Origin: Muricea muricata
Lineage: Eukaryota; Cnidaria; Anthozoa; Malacalcyonacea; Plexauridae
Direction: 5' to 3'
Length of the DNA: 64,000 bases
Assembly (NCBI GenBank): GCA_963855995.1
Contig: OY979728.1
Span: forward strand, 4,078,330-4,142,329
Under the pieces are notes generated by a model. It saw only the letters and a program-made list of their open reading frames with translations. It had not been told where the DNA came from and did no database searches. The translations under genes and the position numbers were made by a program. Below are positions 11,329-24,500 of the stretch, piece by piece. Numbering within the stretch: the first letter of the stretch is position 1; every line of letters starts with the position of its first letter.

Positions 11329-14300
11329 ATGCAAGGAAAAGACTCGCAAGGACTATACGCCAATGTGGCTCAACATCTTCAGTCCAAGATATTAAAGCTT
11401 TTATGTCTGTTCATTTGTCTGATGGTCATTTTCAAGGTATCGCAACCGCAAGAAATTATTTCCAAGTCAGAAATAATCTTTTGCCAATCCTCGCTACAAG
11501 GTTAGTATATACTACTGAAGCTGAAGATATAAGGACACCATATAAACTATATTTGTTTAAACGTGATAGATCGCTTTCATTCCCAAAAATGCGCTGTAAT
11601 TTCGACAACTCAATATCTATCGCACATTTTGCATAAGTTTAAACCACGTAGGGCTGTGAGGCTTAGTTTGGTCTCACTTTCTTGAACTTTCTTGCCGAAT
11701 CTAGCACCCTCTGCACAATATGGAGGACATGCCTGAAGCTCCGGCTAAAGAGCTGTTGACACAAACATATAATCGTTTAGATGATAATTATTTGAACACT
11801 ATATGCATGACTTCTTTCTAAACTTGGTCTTTCAACGCGTTGCTTTTAAGGTTTTCGATTTGACGTCCCAGTCCTTGAAGTGCGCAATGTTTCCTCACAA
11901 AGCGGATGTATTGAAGAGTGCAAAGCAAATCCATGTTGCAGGTCTATGAACTACGAACGTGCTACCTCAGCCAATCACTCCAACAAATGTGAATTCTTGC
12001 ATCATTTCTTGGATAATACGTCTTTCGTTTTGGAGATGAATGCTTCGTTTGAGTACCTCTTTTTGGACACACCACTGAAGGTCATTGCCAAGACTCGATT
12101 TAACGTTTCTCTGCGAGAATTCTATGCATATTATAAAATCATGTCTTTAATTGACGTATAGCAGCTTGATTTATTTTTGACATAATTTCGTAAGGGGAAA
12201 TTCACGAGGGTGGAAACGACGGGGAGGAATTTTATCATCACCTTCAATAGTCTCTGCTATTAGGTCTCTGCTATTACTTGACCTGTACTCTTATTGTTGA
12301 ATTTTCCACTTGTGCTGTGAGGGTTCGAGAATAACGAATGGCGTACAGTAGTGACACGTTTCCTTTTTTTCTAGGAATATAATGCCAGTTGCATTCCTAA
12401 AGAACCCAAGAAATTCGAGAATGAAACTAGAGATAATATAAGTAAGGGTTGGTTGTTGTTAAAAGGTCCTCTCGCGCCATAACTCTTCATCTATCGCCGT
12501 GTTACTGGGCTATGACTTTGTACCGGGTCAAGTATGTGTTCCAGGACGCAAAAAGTTAAATTGTCCTGCATGTGATGATTGTCCTGAACGGGAATCCAGA
12601 GCAAAATGCCCACCGAACATACGACCTGTCAAAGAATGATCCCACGAAAAGCTCGTATGCATGCATCTTCTCGTATATGTCGACTGACTCTATTTTTCTT
12701 TTCTATGATGTGACCGCAATCCTTTAAATCAAACGCCTACATAGTTTGGAAAGGGGTTTAACCGCTCCCCCCCCCACCCCTTTATCACCCCTTTTTAAAA
12801 ACATTTTATCCCCCAACCCCAATAAAAAAATCAACAAAAATGGGCGAAAATTTTTTCGTTAAATTAATCGGTCAAAATGACACACCAAACAATTACATCC
12901 AACTGAAATTAATTTTACTTTCATCCTTTTTAAATTTTTTTAAAAAAAAACACTAACGCCTCGCTTGTTGCTAATATGTGTGAGAGCTTTGTGACTCATC
13001 CTCCCCTTTTAAATGAACCCACCCCTTTTTAGTAGCCTTCAATTTTTAAAGAAAAATATTTACCCCCCCCCCTTCTTCTATTTTTTCGGAAAGTTTATCC
13101 CTCGCCTTAAAAAAAGGTGGATCGAACTATGGGCCCCCTAAAATGAATGAGGTGAATAGCTAGCCCTCTAAAAGTTATATAAATACCAGAAAAGAAACTA
13201 TTAAACAACTATATTTGAAGCTTGAACTTGGTACACAATTTTTCTTTTTTCTAAGCAAATGCTTTAAATGACATCGAAGCTAACATAACTATTGACGATC
13301 GTGGAAGTCTAAATATCGATACTGGTGAAAAACACAATCTAAAAACCGGCTGGCAGAAAACAGAGAGATTTGCCTTAGCCGGAGGTACAAAAGTTGTCAC
13401 AATTAAAGCTGATAATCCAGGGAATGTGGGTGGTATACTTGCCTCTTTCAGTAATGGCGTGGTCACAGATGGTACGTGGAAATGTGCTGACATGAGCTCG
13501 TGTACTACTACAGATTGTGAGAATTCTGTAACATGGCAAGGTGCAAAAACATATGGTATAAACGGGGAAAAACCGCTACCATGGAATAAAAAGCTAAACG
13601 ATATTGACTCAACAGCTCAGTGGATATGGGTGGACAGCCGTTCAGCTGAAAGGGTCTGGTGCAAGAAGACGTTTGGTAAGTCGCACATGTTGGTATCTCA
13701 ATAACGACATAAAATGCCACAATATTTCCGTTTGCATGGGATGATTGAAAGTCCAAATTCAATCTGCACTATTACAATTGTTAGAACTTTAGAAGGAAAC
13801 ATTTGAAGGTATATATTATACTTTTGCAAGTAATGTTTGCTGACAAATGTGTTTTTTTTCCAATTGTGGTAATTAATTAACAACTTCGTGCACCTTTATT
13901 ATATACATTCTAATTTTTCATTACTTTATTCAGTTCCTTAACTGTTGTGTACCATTTAATTTATACCTTGATTATTAAACATAAGTTATAGTTTCGCCTA
14001 TTCTTTTTCCAGAAGTTATTGCGAAATTAATGCTTAAAAGATCGATAATTTTAAACTTTTATTATCCGTGCTTAAATAACGGGTCATGTGTTGTCAATGG
14101 ATCAACAGGATATCTTTGTACATGTCGACCTGGATATTCAGGCATTCGTTATGAAAGTAAGAAGTATATATGGATAACTTGTATACATCCTTTCGAAAGT
14201 ATTTAAAGAAAAAAAGACTTTGCAGCAACGAACTGCTCTTCCGCTTAAGTACAGGAAAATCAAATAACGCTAAACGCTTTTAGAGATCTTAGTTACTTAT

Positions 14301-14751
14301 TATCTATACATGACATTCTACAAAACTGTAGTATCTTCTTGAGAAATTCACATATCTTGATTTCAGGTGAAATTACATTAGAATCACTTGCAAATACAAT
14401 CACTTACCAGGAAGCTACTTCGAGCTGTAAATCAGATGGAAAAGAACTGTGCAGTTCTAAAATGATATGCAAAGATGGTAAAACACCTTACGAAGGTATT
14501 AAGTCTGGTGACCACTGGGCGCCTGTAGCTGACAGTTTTAATGAGTGGATTCAAATCGGTAAGAAAAACATGAATGATAACAAAAACGATACACACTAAT
14601 AATTTTGACGACTTTTATTTTTCTTTTGTTTGTAGGAAGTTTTCCACATCGTCCATGTATCCTTCACACTTCAATTGCCTCAAAACCTTCATGGGGATTG
14701 GAAAATGTCCGCAAAGGTTTTAAAGGACATCTTTTCTGTTGCAAAATTTAA
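11329..14751 (+). CDS. Gene B: chimeric anchor-PAN-module G-module W protein
   Basis: Exons: 11329-11500, 11851-12080, 12375-12441, 13256-13675, 14367-14558, 14636-14751, giving 398 aa with phases 1,0,1,1,1. Exon 1 has a hydrophilic N-terminus of about 24 aa and then a hydrophobic run (LKLLCLFICLMVIF), so it is a signal anchor (type II membrane) or a long signal peptide. Exon 2 is a PAN domain ([13 protein letters not shown]...). Exon 3 is a 22-codon linker with one Cys. Exon 4 is module G with the 'KLND' loop variant shared with gene E. The last two exons are module W, nearly identical to genes A and C. The EGF exon between G and W is decayed (14062-14156). The gene joins an E-type front to an A-type back. 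A different reading frame across exon 1 (11280-11636) is longer but is not conserved and encodes no signal. Confidence 0.68.
14062..14156 (+). pseudogene. Decayed EGF exon inside gene B
   Basis: It matches the 3' four-fifths of the EGF exon of psiD. The acceptor and the first cysteine region are deleted, and the last cysteine is Tyr ('cgttatgaaag'). Gene C carries the same deletion, showing that the two share this segment by descent or conversion. Confidence 0.75.
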
Positions 14752-14979
14752 ATGTTTCATTAAAATATTGTAACTTTTGCACTGCGTAAATAGACGGCAG
14801 AAACCACGAGCTCCTTCTCTACGAAAATTAGAGTACATTTCCAGTGAACGCGTCTGCCGGTATAAACAACAAACTTGTTTTTGTAACCGTAATATTATGT
14901 AAATATTTTAACCACTGTGTATCTGTAGCTGATGGTTGTGTAGAAAATGTGGAGTTGCAAAATCATCAAGTAATTACAT

Positions 14980-15414
14980 GGTCATGGCTTTAAAGGATAC
15001 CCTAAAGGTCGAAATGTCGAGAGAGCACTGGAACCGAGTTGCCCCTGTGTTTTGGGTCATGGCTTTATACGTTACCCTAAAGGTCGAAATGTCGAGAGAG
15101 CACTGGGATCGAGTTGCCCCTGTGTTTTGTGTATTTCTCACTCACTGGGACTGTATCTACTTCACCAAATTTAGCTAAAGAGGGAGGGCGTAGCGCGACA
15201 ATAAGCGCACTGTTTTGCTGCATTAAAACTATTCTCACTCACTCCCTCTAGCTAAATTTGGTGAAGTTGATACAGTCCCAGTGAGTGAGAAATGTGACAA
15301 CCCAAGAATGACTCGATATTGATAGTTATTTATATGGGGATACACAAAACACAGGGGCAACTCAGTCCCAGTGTTCTCTCGTCATTTCGACCTATATCCT
15401 ATAAAGCCATGACC
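14980..15414. mobile_element. Foldback element, 435 bp, with 10-bp target duplication
   Basis: Arms start GGTCATGGCTTTA and end in the reverse complement. The inner arm parts ('ctcactcactgggactgtat...ttcaccaaatttagct') also pair. The left arm has an extra 74-bp tandem copy (14980-15053 and 15054-15127). Flanks GTAATTACAT and GTAATTAGAT are a 10-bp duplication with one mismatch. The empty site is seen at 28131-28140. Foldback/Mutator-type elements make 9-10-bp duplications, so that class is likely. Confidence 0.85.
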
Positions 15415-15589
15415 GTAATTAGATGGTCTTTAGCGATTCTGCACGTCCGCAAGGCTCTGGGGACTAGAATAGGCTTTTATCGCTTGCATTTGCACTATTG
15501 CGCATACATCCCAGCCTCCTGAGATAAAAAAATACAACTGGGAATCAGGCTTGGCTCCTACCACGTTTTAAGTCTTAATAATTATAAAG

Positions 15590-15830
15590 GTTTGCTAACT
15601 TTCCAATTTTACTGGAGTGATACTTTTCTTCTGTTCAACAGACCAATATCTTGAAAGGATAAGGACGCCATATAAACTATATTTGTTGAAACGTGATAGA
15701 TTGCTTTCATTCCCAAAAATGCGCTGTAATTTCGACAACTCAGTATCTATTGCACATTTTGCATAAGTATTAACTGCGTAGGTTTGTGAGGCTTAGTTTG
15801 ATTTCACTTTCTTTCCACAGTGTCATTTTA
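15590..15830 (+). other. Orphan intron-1 remnant of a type-2 gene
   Basis: After 'gaaaggata' the sequence jumps to 'aggacgccatataaactat', which matches intron 1 of gene B (from about 11527). Exon 1 and the upstream part are missing, marking a deletion or recombination junction at about 15661. The rest of 15830-17030 shows no exon I can support. Confidence 0.6.
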
Positions 15831-17036
15831 TAATAATAATCTCCTTTCACCTTAATAACTTAAGTACAATGTTGAGTGGTGAACAAGGATGTCTTTTAAA
15901 GCAGTTCTAACTGTACCAACAATTTACTGGATGAGGGGATTCCAAAACAAATAGCAGGAAATTAATAACATGTGCATGAGAACGTTCATACTTGTTTGAT
16001 CGATTGAAAAGGTCTAAGGACAATTTTTTCCGAAATTGAGATCAAAACTTAGTCGATAATTGAAGTTGCCCATTCAAATAATTCAATTTAATAATTCCGT
16101 TTTCTGAAGATGTCTTAAAGTACATGCTCAAAAGTACACAAAATAAGAATATTCATTAAGATGTACCGATGGCATGGGGAGTTCGATAAAAATACACCCG
16201 TTATACCTGTTTTCAAAATCGCGTGACTTTATACGAAAACGCTCAAATGTCATTTCGTGTCACATTTACCGCTAAAAATAGCGAACGTAAACAAGAGAGA
16301 TTTCAAATCATATTTTGTCTTCACAGACGAATATTGAACCAATGCAAAGTAGATGTACAAATAATTATAAACAGCAAACTATCAGCACCGAAACTTATAT
16401 CGTGATAAGAATTTATTTACCATAACTGAAATAATATAACAATTTTGCTGCTATAATCTGGCGGGAAATACGCAGTTTAATTTGAGCGTAAATGATGATA
16501 TTGTAAAAGTATCGCCGAAAATTTGTTGAAGTATATTCTATATATACATATAAGCGTTCGGCGGTCACGAAATATACACGCGATTAGTCGATTACAGGTC
16601 TGTATACATGTGCTGAGTTCAATAAGGTGGATTCCGGGGGGGGGTGTTGGAACTTTGTTGATAATATAAAATCAACCACAGGTTGACATGACGCAAATAA
16701 CTTGCACGCGGATTAGATACAATATTGCTCCTTTAACTATCTTTACCATCGGTAGAAATATCAGCCAGACACTTTGTGTATTACTGAAATATGGCAGTTT
16801 TGATTGAAACGATGTTAAGGTCCAAAGATAACATTCGTGCAACGTATTCAAGCGACAGTACTAAATGTACACCCCCCGGAGTTTACACTATGACTGACAG
16901 TCTGATGTAAATTTTCGCCACTCATCACAATGCTGCAAAGTTTCTTTCTGAAACTTTGCACTAACAATTACATTTGCCTCATCATTTGTCATATTTGCCT
17001 CATAGTGCCTGACCACTCTCTATTATCTCTCTTCAG

Positions 17037-19007
17037 TAAGCAGTTGTTCTTCCTCTCCGTGCTTAAATAGCGAATCATGCGTTGTCCAGGGATCTACAGG
17101 ATATCTTTGTACACGTCTACCTGGATATTCAGGCGCTCGTTGTGAAAGTAAGAAAGATACAGTCATCTTTTAAATAGTTGAAATTATAAAACATTCCTTG
17201 AAAAATCACGAAAAATCGTCCCAGAAACCAACATGAGATTGCTGGTGCAATTATGCGATTTAACTGACCACAATTTTGTCGTTTTAGCGCACATTTGTTC
17301 TCCCTCTCCATGTCAAAATGGAGGGACATGTAATGTTGATAAATCTGCAAAATATATTTATTCTTGTCTACCTGGATATTTCGGCAATCATTGTGAAAGT
17401 AAGAAATAATATTTTTAGACCTTTAAAAGTATGAAGAGTTCTATGAAATATTATTAAGGTATCGTTGCAAAGACCCACATCAATTATTTACTATGGTTGA
17501 GTAAACTAACGCTAATCGAACGGCAAAGACTGGTGGTGCATTTGTTTATGAATTTAACTGACCACTGTTTTCGCACACACTTGTTTTCCCTCTCCATGTC
17601 AAAATGGAGGGACATGTAATGATGAATATGGAGAATATCTTTATTCTTGTCTACTAGGCACTTCCGGCGCTCGCTGTGAACGTAAAAAATTTTTCAGATA
17701 CATTCTAGATAAATATGTAACATCCGAAAAATACTTTTACATACAATAGGAGTTCCATCTAATTTAATGAAGCTGCTTCCGATTTTAAAATCTAAAGTCT
17801 GCTGACATCTGCAACCAATTTGTATGTTTTAGCAACCCGCACTTCGTGCAAAGAAGTTCTTGACAATAGTGTTAATACGTATCAACAGTAAAAGGAGGGG
17901 GGGGGTGAAATATCTTAACAGTCTTTTAAGGTTGCTGAATCAATAATACAAATTTTTGCTGCACCATTGCAAGATAATTTACTTTGAAGCTTGAAATCAG
18001 AAACAAATGGCACGTTCTGAACAAAAGACAAAATAAATTTTTCTTTTATTTAGATTGGCTACCGATGGAATTTACCACCTCAAGTCAAACGAGAACTCAT
18101 AAATATATCCAGTTTATTGTCATATGTCGAGTTTATCTGCCAAATGTGGTGGAGGGGGTTGGACACTAGTCCTGAAATTAGATGGCAGCAAGGTGAAGCA
18201 TATGTCATATATATTAAGCAAGAAAAGATTTAATGCAATTCAGAAAAGATTTAACTCCACCGATCTATTTATATAAATTGTTAGTGATTTCTTAATATTG
18301 GACTGCATGCGTTTACCTTGAACCATGAATGTTGAGATGAAGAAAAGTGCATTCAGCCTGGCTAAAGGAAACTCGGCATGGAGAGTATGCATTCTCAGCG
18401 CGAAATTAAATCAATACTGACGAAAAAATGCCAACAGCTGACAAAGAGTTGTGAAAAAAATATGAAATTGTCTGATACTAAAGTTCTTCTTTATTGGTTT
18501 GTAGACAACATTTGAATACGATTCTGTATTTTGGACAAACAAGAAAACAAGGAATGTTCATGAAGATCTGAATGGTTTGGCACAGAATGAAGCAAAGCTA
18601 GCTTCATATCACAACACTCTCTTCACCAAACTATGCCTGGGAATGACACGAAATGACGTCACAAATTGGATACTTGTCAAACACACCGCAACTTCGCTGT
18701 ACAGTGTGATCGCAGACGGAAGTTACCACGAAACAAGGGAAGAGCAGAATGGATGTCACTACTAAATGACGCCGTTTTACAATCTACTTGCAATAAGGAA
18801 GGTTTTAATGCTCAGTGTTCGGAGCTCAGGCGAATGTCGCGAATTGGTATTTTAGGTGATGATGAAGATGATTGTTCATCGTGCAATACAGTCATCGGTT
18901 TTGGCTTTGAAATGAAGAGTTTGAAATGGTCTAGCGGGCACACCTATGATAAATACGGTGAACCCGTTAAAAAGCTCGAGACATTTGGATGTATTTTCAT
19001 TCATTAA
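17037..19007 (+). pseudogene. psiB': EGF-EGF-EGF-fibrinogen-like pseudogene
   Basis: It is closely similar to the 3' half of gene E. EGF exon 17037-17147 has lost Cys5 (Arg), 17288-17398 has Cys4 changed to Tyr, and 17574-17681 lacks an AG acceptor and also has Cys4 changed to Tyr. The linker exon at 17833 has lost its GT donor. Fibrinogen exon 1 (18054-18192) has an in-frame TAA at 18100, and exon 2 (18505-19007) has a 4-bp deletion near 18738 that shifts the frame. The rest of the exon stays readable in the new frame to TAA at 19007. No PAN or module G exon is left upstream. AATAAA lies at 19051. Confidence 0.85.
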
Positions 19008-19009
19008 CA

Positions 19010-21500
19010 TTGTAATCTGAACGATAAAGGATTTTAAAATTCTGTTGCACAATAAAATTGTTACTCATACGTGTATTTAAAAATAGTCAGTAAACCGTAG
19101 ACATCGAGTTTTATGTAGACCCATTTACTCTATCAAAGATTGTGAATTAAGTAGGATTTTACATGTGGAAATTAAGAAATTTCGCTAGAAATCTTCGACA
19201 AAATTAATAGCCCGGTGCATCAACAAGCAGTCCGTTTCCTTGAAGGTTTCTTTCCAGTTCTTCAAAACTCAGAATTCACTCATTCTGTGAGATTCCTCTT
19301 GTGCTCACATAAACTTTAATCAACGGTGTAGACACTGTTTTATTAGTTGTAATTTAAATTATTACCTTACACATATGCCCATATATCCATGGTTATTACA
19401 TTTTAGAAAATGACTTCATATTTTAATTTTTAAGCACGAAAGACCTGTATATATAGTAAATAATAAGGAATTGTGGCAACAACATTGCAAAATGCCCGTA
19501 ATGCAAGACAAGAATAAATTTCAAGACTTTTTAGATCACTTACAATTTTCAACACTCGATAATTGCAAATTTTTGCTCGGCATATTTTTCCATAGGTGGT
19601 TTTGCGAAATGATATTTCTTTAGGTCAAAGAATTCTGATTTCAGTATTTAGCCTTTATAGGCTGTGACACAGGCAAGGAAGCACAAAAGAGAGACGGGGG
19701 GGGGAGGATCTACTCGTAGTTATATAATTGATTTCATAAAGAAAGAACGAAAAAATAGCGAACGATATCAGAAGCAAGTCGAATAACTTAAGTTTAAAAA
19801 ATTTAAGTTTTAAATTAATTAGTTTTGAAAAACGCAGCCGGCATTTCCTCCACTCGTCAATGTTGTAAAGGTGACAGAACAAGTACAAATGCGCAGCTGT
19901 ATACTACAATACAAATTGTTGCAGTGTTTATGAAGTGTTACGTATAGCTGATGCAGAATTACGGTCTCTACATGGATACATACATAAACCAAAATATTCA
20001 AGTATTCGATAAAACAATTGTAATGCGTTATCCCCATATTGCCATAACGATAAATTTATCAATATAGATAAATACCTACACCCGCGCTAAGTGAAACATT
20101 CATTATTTACGCACTTTATAATAACATGTGCATGAATATCGCGTTATATTGGTTTCCAAGGAAATCTAGAATTTTCCTAAAATTTTTGACGCTGTTTAAT
20201 GTTATTTTGCTGGCATACCCTATAAATACCTGTGCTGTAGCGTTACGGAATATTACAAACTATATACTTCGCCGCCTTTTTTTGTTGGCAAGCTTCCGAA
20301 CTCAAATGTGCCAAACGCATACAACGGAATTACGATCGTTATTTTTCAACAATTTTAATTATTAATGCGCACTTGATAGACTTTGAAGTTCCTAATCTTT
20401 TTATTGCTCAAGAATTGAATAAATCTTTAGTATAATATACCTCACCGTTCGTTGCGTTTTACCCCATCAGGCCTCCCTTTCATGTCGTTATTTTTCTGTG
20501 GCTTCTGTGTAATAGAGTTGAGGATGGATTTGTAATAGAGGTCGCCAGACTCAGAGACAAAGGTTTCTGCTCAGGTGATAAAATATGGGAACTGAATTAA
20601 CGTTCAGGAAAGCCTTCCGAGTAAAATAAAGCCAAGATCAAAATAGTAAAAATACTATGGTAAAAATTCCATAAAAATATGATATATGCGCTAAAGTCTA
20701 TTGCTCGACATTTAAGCCTGGCTTCCATTTACTCAATAAATATATTCGTAATTGTCGTGAACATATCAACGTGACTGATGTGATAGAGTATTCAGACAGA
20801 TATACAGTAAATTGCACAGTTGACTTGAAAACAGCTCACAAATGTTTGAATAAATCTATTGACTATATATGTATCCATCGTCCAAGGTGACTTAGGCAAT
20901 AACCTCCGGTACAACCTCCGGTAAAATTATACCGGTAAAATTAGTGTCGTAAAATTATCAGGGAACATATAAGGAAGGGTCTTCAGCTCTCTTTGATTGA
21001 GAACCATACAGAAAATTATTTTGAAGTGGGACTTTAATTTATTGTTTCTACCGATCGTCACTTTCGATAGAGTTGACATGTCATTAATTAGAGTCAAACT
21101 GTTTCTATACTGTTTCATCCTACTTATCTTAATCACTTTAACACACCACGTGCAGGGTGTAAAAAATGCTTCAGTACTAAAAATTCACATTTATAACAAG
21201 GTGGGCTTAATTTGTTATGAAGTCTCGTCTTTTCTTGAGGTTTGCTAAAATTATAGGCCCTAACAAAAAGATAAATTTGTTTATTTACCAAAAGCGAGAA
21301 TTAGTTGCTATGTTTGGTTCGTTGAAAAATTATCTATCAAAGCTTTCAAAGCTCTAATCTTAATTTAATGGAGTGCATGCGCCCTTCGAGAAGATAGATA
21401 TTGTTGTCTCGCCCGTCACAACAAAATTATTTGATCATAAACAACCTTCCCACCCGCATTTAGTTCAAATGCCTCTGATTGGCCATAAATATTTGTCAGT
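19010..21500. other. Non-coding block of copy I
   Basis: There is no supported gene. The block is AT-rich and strongly conserved with 28770-31590, including a G tract (about 19694), a pair of 'accggtaaaatta' repeats at 20905-20945 and many stop codons on both strands. Short ORFs here are not conserved between the two copies. Confidence 0.55.
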
Positions 21501-21506
21501 GACGTT

Positions 21507-21515
21507 TATATAAAG
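21507..21515 (+). promoter_or_regulatory. TATA box of gene C
   Basis: TATATAAAG lies 64 bases before the ATG, with ATTGG (inverted CCAAT) at 21477-21481. The whole block is conserved in psiD (31591-31599). Transcription would start near 21535-21545. Confidence 0.6.
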
Positions 21516-21570
21516 ATTATAGGACCCTTCTCAATTCATTGTTCACCTCGAACGTCAGGAGTGAATGAAA

Positions 21571-24500
21571 ATGAAGGACCTTCAAACAAAATTTCTATTG
21601 CAATTTTTGTCCATGTCTTTGTTCTTCAGCCGTGGTAGAGCAAAGAAGGTCTGCAAACCTGGTCAAGTAAATCACAAATCTCAACATTTTCAGGTCGCAG
21701 CGCAGAGTAAGTTTAATATAGCTTTGAGTTATTATTAGGTCTCATATATGCCTCGTATTGTCCACTGTGCATGAAAACAAGCAATATCCATATAAAAGAA
21801 ATTAATGACGACGATAATTTAGAATATGTGTCGCGGACTTATTATCGGGCTGGGTACGCAACTGGTTCCAAAGAACAGAATTAATTGAATACAACGGTTA
21901 TAAGGATAATTTTGCTATAACCAACTACATAGAATAATCAGTATTTCCACGTTTCATTTTTTTCTTCTTTCTAAACAGCATGCGCCAGAAAGTGCATGTA
22001 TATAGTGGCAGTGTAAAATACTGACCGTATCCTTGATTATTGCCACATGTCGAGCTTCTCCGCCAAATGTGATGGAGAAGGTTGGACAATAGTTACAAAA
22101 TGTGATCGAGTTAAGGTGAAGACTGTCATTAAGCAAGTGAAGCTTTAATGTGATTTATATAATGTACGGACGGACTTCAATTAAACCATGAACAATCATT
22201 TATCAACCATTATTTCTTCTCTCAAGACATCTAGTAAGTTACGAAGTTGAAGATATAGATTTTCCCTGTCATGCTTTTCTATATGGATGGCTTTACGAAT
22301 CATTAATTGTAGCTAATTAAATTTTGCAGTAAAGAACTTTATCAATATATTCAAGCTACAATTAAAACACACAATTATTAGCTTGCCCATACTTGTTTTT
22401 GCCTGGAAGGCCAAAGAGTTTCAATTATAAAATTTTAGAAGCAAAAAACAATATTGTAATAAATTTCAGCGTTTCAACCTCGTGATTTTGAAGGGGATTT
22501 GCCTGAGTTATCGTGCCCGTCAAAATGTGGAAAATTGGTCTTTTCAATTCCATCATCAACATCTAGTGAATTAAGTGCCACAAAATAATGATCAACAATC
22601 TTGGACATAACTCGTTGAGACTGTTCTCCACGCAATAGTAAATTAGTTTTTTCCCCATTACAAATTCTGAGCAAAGCTACGCTCTTGCCTCCAAACCCTC
22701 TCTCCCCCATTCATTGTTGAGTTGACGTTATTGTTAATTGCAAAAAGTTGTTTGGTGGTTCTTCACAGCATTGAAACGGGGGAGAGGGAGTTACGATTGA
22801 GTCTGTGTCACGAATAAGAAGTGTCCCCGGTATTTTAAACGTAACTGTCTCATGATTATTATCCAAGATTGTAGCTCTTCTTTCTTTTTAACGACCAAAG
22901 TTGCATGCGTTTTTCTTTAATGAAGTAAAATAATGAAAACTCAGAAACGTCGTACAAATAAAACATAAATTGCCGTCTCAGTTTTATACTTAAAACACTG
23001 AGCAGAATTAAATGATTTTTGCCTTATTTTTTCCGTCAAAAGAAACAGAAAATGAGAATCCAATGTTTATAAAGATCAATTATTCATGCGGTTTTACATG
23101 CAGGTGTATATGTTGCGTAGTTATATGTCTGTTGCAGAATTATGTCTAAAAGCAAGCTAAAACACCGATCGCTACTAACAATCGTCACTTTCGACCGAGT
23201 TAACATGTCACTTTAATCGGTGGTGATATACTTAGAGACAAACTGTTTCTATAGTGCTTCATTATCCTACTTATCTTAATCACTTTAACAAACTACATAC
23301 AGGGTGTAAAAATAGCTCCAGTACTATAATTGCACATTTATAACAAAGTGAACTTTGTATAAAACAAAGTGAAACATTGTATAAGTCTTGTCTTTTCTTG
23401 AGGTTTGTTAAGATTATAAGCCCCAACCAAAAGATAAATTTGATTTTTTACCAAAAGCTAGAAGTTGCTACGTTTGGTTCGTTGAAAAATTATCTATACA
23501 TATGCATGATTTATCTATACATCGTTTAGCGATGCAATTGACAAACAAGTTCATGTAAAATCTTTTTTTGTTCCCAAAATTATGATTACTATAACGTTAG
23601 GTCACTCGTACCTAAAATAGATGAAGTGCAGGAATTTTTAAATCGCAACGATATATCCATAGCATTTATTATCGAAACTTGGCTAAGGCCAGCTATTGTG
23701 GATTCTGTCATAGATATACCAGGATATACTGTTTTAATAAGGAAAGACCGAATATCAGACAATCATGGCGGGGTATGTCTTTACCTCAGGAATAATTATT
23801 CGATGTATACAGAATTGCGAAACCTGACATGTTGTAGCGAACACGAAATTCTATGGGTGAAATTACCACCAAAACGTCTACCTAGAGGTTTTTCTGGCCT
23901 TATGATTGCTATTGTATACCATCCTTATTGGTCTGATTTTGAAAATAATCTTATGCGCGACCATTTGTTTCAATCGCTGAGAATTGCAGACTGAAACAAA
24001 GCACGCTACGCCTCATCAAATATTTAATGACTCATGTCTTTAATGACCATGAAACCAATACTATAGTTTACTTGTATCAGGGGCTGATTATATGATCCCG
24101 CTTACCAGGGATTACGTGAAGCGTAACATGATTTTAAGGTATTGAAAAAAGTCATAGTTTACGTTGTAAAAACTGTTTAATCCTTGATTGCTTGAGATTT
24201 TCGTTTTGCCGAAATATGAAGTAAACAAAATGGTGTATATCGCATTAATTTTTGTTACGGTGAATCTATCTTTGTATTGATCAATGCTGAAAGCATTCGA
24301 ACGTTGGTCGTTTCGTTTCATAAAATGACATTTTTCAATACCTCAAGATCATTTTACGCTTCACTTAATCCCGGGTAAGCGGGACCATATAATCAGCCCC
24401 TTTTAGTATAGACATATGTGGACTAGACGCGACACTATCGGAACGTTTTTGCGATAAATACTGACAGTATGTGTCCGTGTTTCGTTGTTACGTGGGCCGT

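Noticed and set aside
11280-11636. 118-codon ORF over exon 1 of gene B
   Set aside because: The other frame gives a start codon, a hydrophobic signal/anchor and a phase-compatible donor shared with gene E; the longer frame diverges from E after the donor.
17037-19007. psiB' as an alternative 3' end of gene B
   Set aside because: It has a stop, a frameshift, a lost donor and lost EGF cysteines, so splicing from gene B could not give a sound fibrinogen domain.
19690-19706. G and C homopolymer tracts (also 12769, 29464, 45787, 55230, 56040) as functional G-quadruplexes
   Set aside because: Single homopolymer runs without the spaced four-tract pattern; variable between copies and liable to sequencing error.
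22474-22710. 78-codon minus-strand ORF repeated in copy II
   Set aside because: Copy II carries indels that break the frame and no family is recognisable; kept only as duplicated non-coding sequence.
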